From Zelopaecilomyces penicillatus (Eukaryota > Ascomycota > Sordariomycetes > Hypocreales > Pseudodiploosporaceae): DNA of 64,000 nucleotides. The stretch lies in the NCBI GenBank assembly GCA_005765155.1, contig VCCP01000002.1, forward strand, positions 3,286,001 to 3,350,000, read 5' to 3'. Below the pieces are notes generated by a model. That model had not been told where the DNA came from. It was given only the letters and a program-made list of their open reading frames with translations, and did not search any database. Of the stretch, positions 58,183-64,000 are shown piece after piece. Position numbers and translations under genes: made by a program. Position 1 is the first letter of the stretch, and each line of letters starts with the position of its first letter.

Positions 58183-59702
58183 TCATTTCTGTCCCCACCA
58201 AGAAATGTAGTTAAAATATGAGTGAATCGTCCGATCTGCTAGTGACTGCCGGACGGTTGCGAGAAAGACTTCCAGCTCGGCATCGCTCATGCCGACATGT
58301 CGAAGGGGCTTGGCGGCCAGGGCGCTTACTAGAGACAAGAGGGCTTCTCTGTAGTATGTTCCAATAAGACGCTGTTTAGGGTCCTATTTGAGGCAGTCAA
58401 AGTTAGAGTCGTGATTCCAAGCACTATTGTATATGGTTGTGACAGGTAACCACCTCCTCGGAGAATATTGACGCTCGGCTGTTCATACCTTGGGCCAGTT
58501 TCCAACTGGCGTCTTAACCACTTTGCATTGGATATTCCTAAACCCCGCACGCTCAAAACGCCTCCCGTTATCGTTGGCCACAAACGTATTCATCCCATCT
58601 CGGGACAGAGCCTGGTGCGTGAGCATAAAACACCGACTGAGCGGGTAATCGGCTGGCATGGTGCCGTCGTCGCAGAGCGCGTAGCCGCCGTAGTCGGACA
58701 GCTCAATCCATCCGCCGGGTCGCAGGTGATCGTAGCAGTTGCGCAGTAATCGGTCCACATCTTGGATGTAGGCACACGAGTAGCGCATGTGGATGAAGTC
58801 GAAGTCCTCCGAGTCCAGCCAGTCGTCCTCGACGTCGTCAATCATGAAGCGCACGTTGGGGGGTACCCAGGCGGGTTGGATGGGGCTGAGGTCGACGCCG
58901 AGGACTTCAGCGCTGGGGAGTTCGTCGGCGACTGTGAGATGGTAAGTTATGTTTTAATTATGATAGAGGAAGTTGATGTGAGATGAGATGAGTGAGGGTA
59001 TATATGAGAGAGAGCGTTGATGAGTGAGAGGGAGCGAGATGACATTGATGAGTGAGATAATGAGTGAGAGCGGAATGAGACTCACCCGCCACAGCCCACA
59101 GGCCAAGGCCAGTGCAGAGATCCAAGATCTTTTGCGGATTCGGCCCAATTGGGGCGTTGTACAGTTTCCCATTGCACATCTCGAGATTCATCACATGCTT
59201 CATTTGTTCACGAGCCTGCTCAACCTCGTCATTTGGCAGTGGATACCTGCCATGCCGATAATGGTGATACTAAACACACTTATGTGTTAGTCAAAGAGAC
59301 GCATTCATCATGAAATTGTCATGAATATTTATTTTCACTTGAGGAAAGACAAAGACGTGAAATGAAGAATGAACTCACCCTCCGTCCGCCCTCGTACTCA
59401 TGGTCCCAGATGCTGGAGCGCAGACTCGCCGAAAAGACAGAGCGCATCTCCATCTCCATCTCCTCAATGTCAAAGTCGCTGTCGCCAATGTCCTCGCTGT
59501 TGGCGACGTCAAGTATCGCGTCTAGTTGCATGACGTTGGGGCCTGTTGGCCGGGGCAGATCGGTCTGCCTCATGTCGAGCCAAGTTGCGACGCGAGCACC
59601 ACCAGGTGTAGGTGTGGTGGTGGTGGTGGTGGTGGTGGTGGTGACAGGACCAGCTGCAGCAGCATCTTGGACACACCGCTCTTCCGGCCGGTCGCCGTTC
59701 AT
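58183..59702 (-). CDS. SAM-dependent methyltransferase, LaeA-like
   Basis: Class I methyltransferase of the large fungal group that includes LaeA, the regulator of secondary metabolism; most members have no known substrate. Four exons (minus strand): 59702-59379, 59269-59086, 58931-58489 and 58383-58183, joining in frame to 383 residues. Features: a low-complexity N terminus with a run of ten Thr (encoded by a GGT/ACC repeat), then SIWDHEYEGGRR and YHHYRHGRYPLPNDE (typical of this group). SAM motif I is KILDLCTGLGLWAV, the acidic strand after it VLGVDLSPIQP, then the segment WVPPNVRFMIDDVEDDW, the core motif FDFIHMRY, and the substrate-side strand LRPGGWIELSDYG. The last exon ends IHSYFNYISWWGQK. 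It lies beside the transporter but is transcribed separately. Whether it regulates or modifies anything made by the lipoxygenase is unknown. Confidence 0.88.
59613..59641. repeat. (GGT)n trinucleotide repeat encoding poly-Thr
   Basis: About ten GGT/GTG units on the plus strand, read as ACC/ACT threonine codons in exon 1 of the methyltransferase gene. The frame is kept. Confidence 0.9.
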
Positions 59703-60978
59703 AGCTTTGGCTCTCTCTATTTGTGAGTGTCTCTTTCTTTCTGGTCCTGTGGTTTCCAGAATAATAGAACGGCGGTGTTGATGGCAACACTGGTGGGTTG
59801 TTGGAGTCACTGTTGGAGTTTGGTATTTGGTATTCGGGTTGGCTTGCTTGTTACCTTTGGCGCCGTGCAGACGCAAAGACGTAGACACGACGTAGGCAAG
59901 ATGCAGGCAGACGCACACGACGGACAGGCACAGACAGGCACAGACAGGGCAACCGGAGATGACAGCGCAGCCCTATCCGGGACTACGATGTAGGGATTGT
60001 AATCCCCAACGGCCTGACGGATGCGGGGAGCAGAACTGGGGACTCTCGTGTATGTGCCAAAAGGGATGATGAAGAAGTGGGTTGGACTGACTAAACGGAT
60101 GGGGAAAGGAATCTGTTGCCCCAGATTGTTTTCTTCCCCTCCCAATCAGGCCACACGGAGCCCAGCAGACAACTCAGGTCACCTTACCTTTCTTTGTTTA
60201 TTACCTCGCCATGTTACTGGACCGTTTTTGATGTCGACGGCGCCCACGGTGGTACCTTGCTTGAAGAAGAAGGCGAAAGAGAGGCGAAGGAGGAGGGAAG
60301 AGGAGGGAAGAGGAAGAATGAGCAAATCTAGAGTTCTGTTTGGAACTCGGAATTGGGCGGCTGATCCTTTTACTTATCCCCATTTGGCTATGGAATCATT
60401 CTTTAGTGAGATCATAGCGAGGGCGTTGGCGTTCCATCACCAAAAACTCTGCATCATCTTCCTCACCCTAAGTTGTGAGACAGGACAAGACAAAGATAAG
60501 AAACACTCATGTAGAAATTCACATTCACATTCATCAGCTCCTCCCACGCTAAACATGGGTAGTGACAACGCTTGCGACCAAGGCACAGAAGAGGCTAATT
60601 CACACACTCTCTCTCTACTAATACTCCTCAATAAGATGCTGTATTCCTAATTTTCAGCTCTTCATACTTGGGCGCCTACCATGAACCCAAATTTTTTGAC
60701 TTTCATCGCCCCCGAAATACCCGAAGCCAACGTGGGACGGCGCAACATGACAGGCCCAATTACGAAGAAAAAAAAGTGACCAAAAATACCACGAGTTGGC
60801 AGCTTTTCCCCCCTTAATAACCGAAGAATGGGTGAGAGACAGGGAGAGAGAAACGCCCAACGGTGCCATGTGCCGGGCTAGTTGTTTGGGCTGAACTCCA
60901 GCTTTTGGGGGTTATTTTCGTGTTTTGTGAAATGCCGGGCCTGATCCGTCCGCCCGCGTACTCCACCAGCATCCTGGT

Positions 60979-61000
60979 CTGTGTGTGTGTGTGTGTGTGT
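60979..61000. repeat. (GT)n microsatellite
   Basis: About eleven GT units in intergenic DNA. Confidence 0.9.
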
Positions 61001-61463
61001 ATGTAATTAAGTGTGTGTGCGCTTCTCGCAAAGCTTTCTATGATTGAAATTGGAAGGATTCTCATCCTAAACACTCCTACTGCCGTGTATGTATCCATCG
61101 TTTTTTTCATGACAAGCACGCGCTAATGGGACGAACCTGCATACGTCAGCTTTTTCTCGCAACCTGTAAGAGCCGAGATGATCAACATGAATTCTGCATC
61201 CAAAAATGACGTCCAAGACATTCCCGCACTACCTCCGTTTCAATAAACTGAGCTTACAACGCAACGCAATGCAAACACAAAAGCCACGCGTTGAAAGTGG
61301 GAGTGGACACACAGAAAAAGCAGCCGGGGGGGTGTCACAGTGTGAAAATGTAACCAAAAGAATTGCCTGTTTTGTAGTCAAAAACCACATACACTGCCGT
61401 GAACATGTCTCAGAGGCCATCCATCTCGGGATATAATTGACATGTGGGTGTTGGTTGGATAAT

Positions 61464-61464
61464 G

Positions 61465-61495
<31 letters not shown>

Positions 61496-61528
61496 TTTCT
61501 TTTTCTTTTTCTTTTTCTTTTTCTTTTG
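61464..61528. repeat. (TTTTTC)n hexanucleotide repeat
   Basis: About ten tandem CTTTTT units, a pure pyrimidine tract of some 65 bases on the plus strand. It lies 340 bp 3' of the CorA-like gene. It is able to form triplex DNA. Confidence 0.95.
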
Positions 61529-61867
61529 TTCCTGGTTTTGGGATATTCATGACTACCTGCCAAACTAGGTACTACTGAATCTATCTTATAACCTCCATCC
61601 CAACTCGTTCGTATACGGTAAAAGGGTATGCGTGATCCAAAACAATAAAAGAAAACATGAGACGGGGCTCGCCCAGCTTGAATAACACAAAAGAGTTGAT
61701 TCCTCGTGAATCGTCGTACAAACCACCAAAAAAAAAAAACTCCGACGCGTGAACTGGCACGCGTAAATGCAGCACAAAAAACACCACCCACAAAAATACA
61801 CGCCAAAACCACTGAGGAGGGGTAAAATAATCACCATCCATCACCATCACCATCGCCGTCATCAGCT

Positions 61868-63714
61868 TCACTCATTGCTCTTCTCTTCACTCTCCTCCCT
61901 CGTCGTCGTCCTCTTCTTCCACAATGACGCCAACCCCCTCCACCCCCTCACACCCCTCGTCCTTGACTTGCCAGTAGAAGCATTCACCCGCGACGTCCAC
62001 CACAACCAACCCATCGCCAACAGCGCAACCCCCACCGTCAACGGAATCGCAATCCACAGCGTCAGCCAAAACAGCGGCGTCGTGCTCACCTCCCACTCGC
62101 CATCCTCACGCTCCCGCTCCGACACCAGCAGCTGCGAGCCCGCAACCGTGGCGACCCCAATCATGGGTAAAAACACGAGCGCCAGCGCCGTAAGGATCCT
62201 GAGGGAGCTCGAGTCGCCTGCCTGCAGTGATGCTGATGAGTATCTGTTATCGCCAGCACCACTGCCACCAAGACCTTGGGAAGAGAGTGTGGTGGATAGT
62301 GTGGTCGCAGCGTCGATGCGCTTCTGGAGGCTGGTGAGCCGGAGCTGCGTCGAGCGGAAGAGGGAGCGGCGGTATTGGAGGCATTCTTTGAGTTGTTGGT
62401 CGACGAGGGCGCGTCTTCGGCTCCGGCTGAGGCTTGTGCTTAGGTTACTAGCATCACTGCTGTTGCGACTGCCGTTGAGTCCTGGTGTTGGTGGTGAGAT
62501 TGGGTCGGAAGCCGTCGAGTCGCCAAACTGTTGTTGCAGCATCGCCCTGTTCTCTGCGCTGGCTGTGACGCTGTCGACGACCATGATACATGACTCTACA
62601 GCTTCGGTAAGGTGAATCATGTGTTTGCCGCAGTTGTGAAGCTCTGAGAAGCGCGTCTTGCTGCTCATATCATACGTCGTCTTGTTCCGAGTGAGGCCAA
62701 GAACCGACTATCCACAACCATGCGTCAGCAAAATCCGCCATCTACCTAGAATTATGACGGGAGATGGATGAATATTGGCATACCTGTTCCAGGGGACTAA
62801 ATGCCTTGTTCATCTTCCACATGGCATTATCCACCTCTCCCTGCAAGCCCTCCAGCACCAAATCAAACAACACCAGCGGATTCGCACCCACATCACTCCA
62901 CGCCTTACCCGCCACGAAATCCTTGAGACGCTTCTTCACCAGCGGCTTAGCCCCGAAACACACCAGCGTCGCGCCGCCGTCGTTTGGCGCACGCAAGAAA
63001 AACCCAGATCGCTGCCAGCTGTGGTCTGCCTGAGCGAGCACCGGCATCTTAGCTTGCCGTTGCTTTGACTGCTGCTGCTGGTGATCTTGGTTGTTGTTGT
63101 CGACGTCATCATCGTCCTCGTTCTCATCGCCATCGGATGCCCCGTCGCTGCTGCCGTTCTCCTTGACTTCGATGCTTTTGCATAGGTAGTGGAACCAGGC
63201 ACTCCAGCCGTGCTCGGTGGTGCGCTGGCCGAAGCTGTGGCTGACGTCGCGTGTCCGCTCGGCGGAGAAGTCGCGCGGTATGTCGAGGATGTGGAAGAGC
63301 TCGATCATCTGGGGGAGAGATCCTCGCTGGGGCATATCTAGAGGTGCAAAGCTGTCGTTTGGTCAGCCATGTTTGTGTCGTTTCCACAAGTCACACTGTA
63401 GGTGTGGAACTTGGCCTGACTTACACTATCCTCACGTTTGCCTTGTTGCGCAAACATCTCGAGCTCTTTTCTGAATGCCATCGACCTTGTGGCGCATCTA
63501 TCAATGTGTAAGTAAACGTAGTCCTAGTATCCCCCCCCCCAAAACTAAACAAATCATGCAAAGATGCAATGAAACCCAAGATCAGCTTTTTGAACTCACC
63601 ATCAGCAACCTCCCAGATATCCAGCCTCCAGCGCGGATGCGTCACCGCCACCGCTGTGTTTGTCGCCTGCTCTGTAAACTCCTCATGGGGAGTCTCTCTC
63701 CGTGTCCAAGACAT
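61868..63714 (-). CDS. CorA-like two-TM membrane protein lacking the GMN motif
   Basis: Fungal protein with the overall plan of CorA magnesium channels: a large soluble N-terminal part, a long helix, then two C-terminal membrane helices. Four exons (minus strand): 63714-63600, 63497-63425, 63351-62784 and 62707-61868, joining to 531 residues with matching phases. The soluble part includes APLDMPQRGSLPQMIELFHI, an acidic/Gln-rich insert (DDDDVDNNNQ...QQQQSKQ, encoded by trinucleotide runs) and WQRSGFFLRAPN. The helix region contains LRLTSLQKRIDAATTLSTTL. TM1 is the stretch after DSSSLRILTALALVFLPMIG, and TM2 is PLFWLTLWIAIPLTVGVALL. The GMN loop that forms the selectivity filter in true CorA is absent; ATVAGSQLL stands in its place. 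Mg2+ transport should therefore not be assumed. An ATG 14 codons upstream (63756) is an alternative start. Function unknown. Confidence 0.75.
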
Positions 63715-64000
63715 GATGATGAATATGTTGTTGCTGGTATTGTCACAGTCGTCCAAATGTCTATGCTAGTAATCGGCCACCATTCACTGTGCCAGTGTAT
63801 AAAGACACCCAGTGTGTAAAAGAAGAATAAACAACCGCCAGGGTGGGATAGAAACGTGGCCAAAAAGGTTAATGGAGGATTCTCTCTATCTCAACAAAGA
63901 ACATTTTTTCTCGAATCTACGAGGGGGGGGGCAAAGGATTCACTTATATGAACTAATAAATCTAGCAACGCAAGGCCAAAAAAGTGCCAAGACCTCAAGG
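63715..64000. other. upstream region of the CorA-like gene, cut by the window edge
   Basis: Presumed promoter/leader of the minus-strand CorA-like gene. No other feature was seen. Confidence 0.5.

Larger units (their letters stand above)
59703..61867. other. intergenic region between methyltransferase and CorA-like genes
   Basis: The left part is the upstream region of the methyltransferase gene, including its leader; the right part is the 3' flank of the CorA-like gene. It holds a GT microsatellite and a long pyrimidine hexanucleotide repeat. The open frame 60021-60650 (+) has no similarity that I recognise and is judged non-coding. Confidence 0.55.

Noticed and set aside
60021..60650. 209-codon plus-strand frame in the region before the methyltransferase
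   Set aside because: Composition is irregular, with no domain and no conserved-looking segment.
61378..61812. Lys/Arg repeat protein on the minus strand
   Set aside because: It is only the translation of the TTTTTC hexanucleotide repeat.

Overview
The window is nuclear DNA of a filamentous ascomycete, most likely a Sordariomycete and probably of the order Hypocreales. The evidence is short GT-AG introns (51-110 nt in most genes) with CTAAC/CTGAC-like branch sites, pyrimidine-rich promoters, and fungal-type protein families such as FMP27/Hob, tail-type eIF4B, secreted lipoxygenase, LaeA-like methyltransferase and a CorA-like two-TM protein. The species cannot be named from the sequence. Intergenic regions are long, GC content is moderate, and there are many microsatellites and TAGGTAGG/CCTACCTA motifs. 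I see no rRNA, tRNA, CRISPR array or intact transposon.

Layout. 1-8287 has no recognisable gene and ends in a CT-rich promoter/leader. 8288-10989 (+) is a universal-stress-protein gene whose reading frame continues, broken by two TAG codons, to 11787. 13701-15410 (+) is a Golgi pH regulator (GPHR/GPR89) homologue. 15952-16749 (-) is a Nudix hydrolase. 18431-20451 (-) is translation initiation factor eIF4B, with a coding first exon of only 4 nt. It is divergent from a small Tim17/22-like membrane protein at 21164-21948 (+). 24295-33216 (+) is the intronless 2973-residue FMP27/Hob (BLTP2/SABRE) lipid-transfer protein. After an 8.5 kb gene-free stretch, 41696-43369 (+) encodes a conserved fungal protein of unknown function. 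After another 6.5 kb gap come a secreted lipoxygenase (49913-51869, +), an ABCC multidrug transporter (52310-57315, -), a LaeA-like methyltransferase (58183-59702, -) and a CorA-like protein without the GMN motif (61868-63714, -).

How the genes relate. The left two thirds looks like housekeeping DNA (stress, Golgi ion homeostasis, translation, contact-site lipid transport). The right end groups three genes that could act together: an oxygenase that makes fatty-acid hydroperoxides, an ABCC exporter and a LaeA-type methyltransferase. Joint action is only inferred from adjacency. All the multi-exon gene models were checked by hand for splice sites and reading phase. Each closes to a multiple of three, so these genes appear intact apart from the question at the 3' end of the stress-protein gene.
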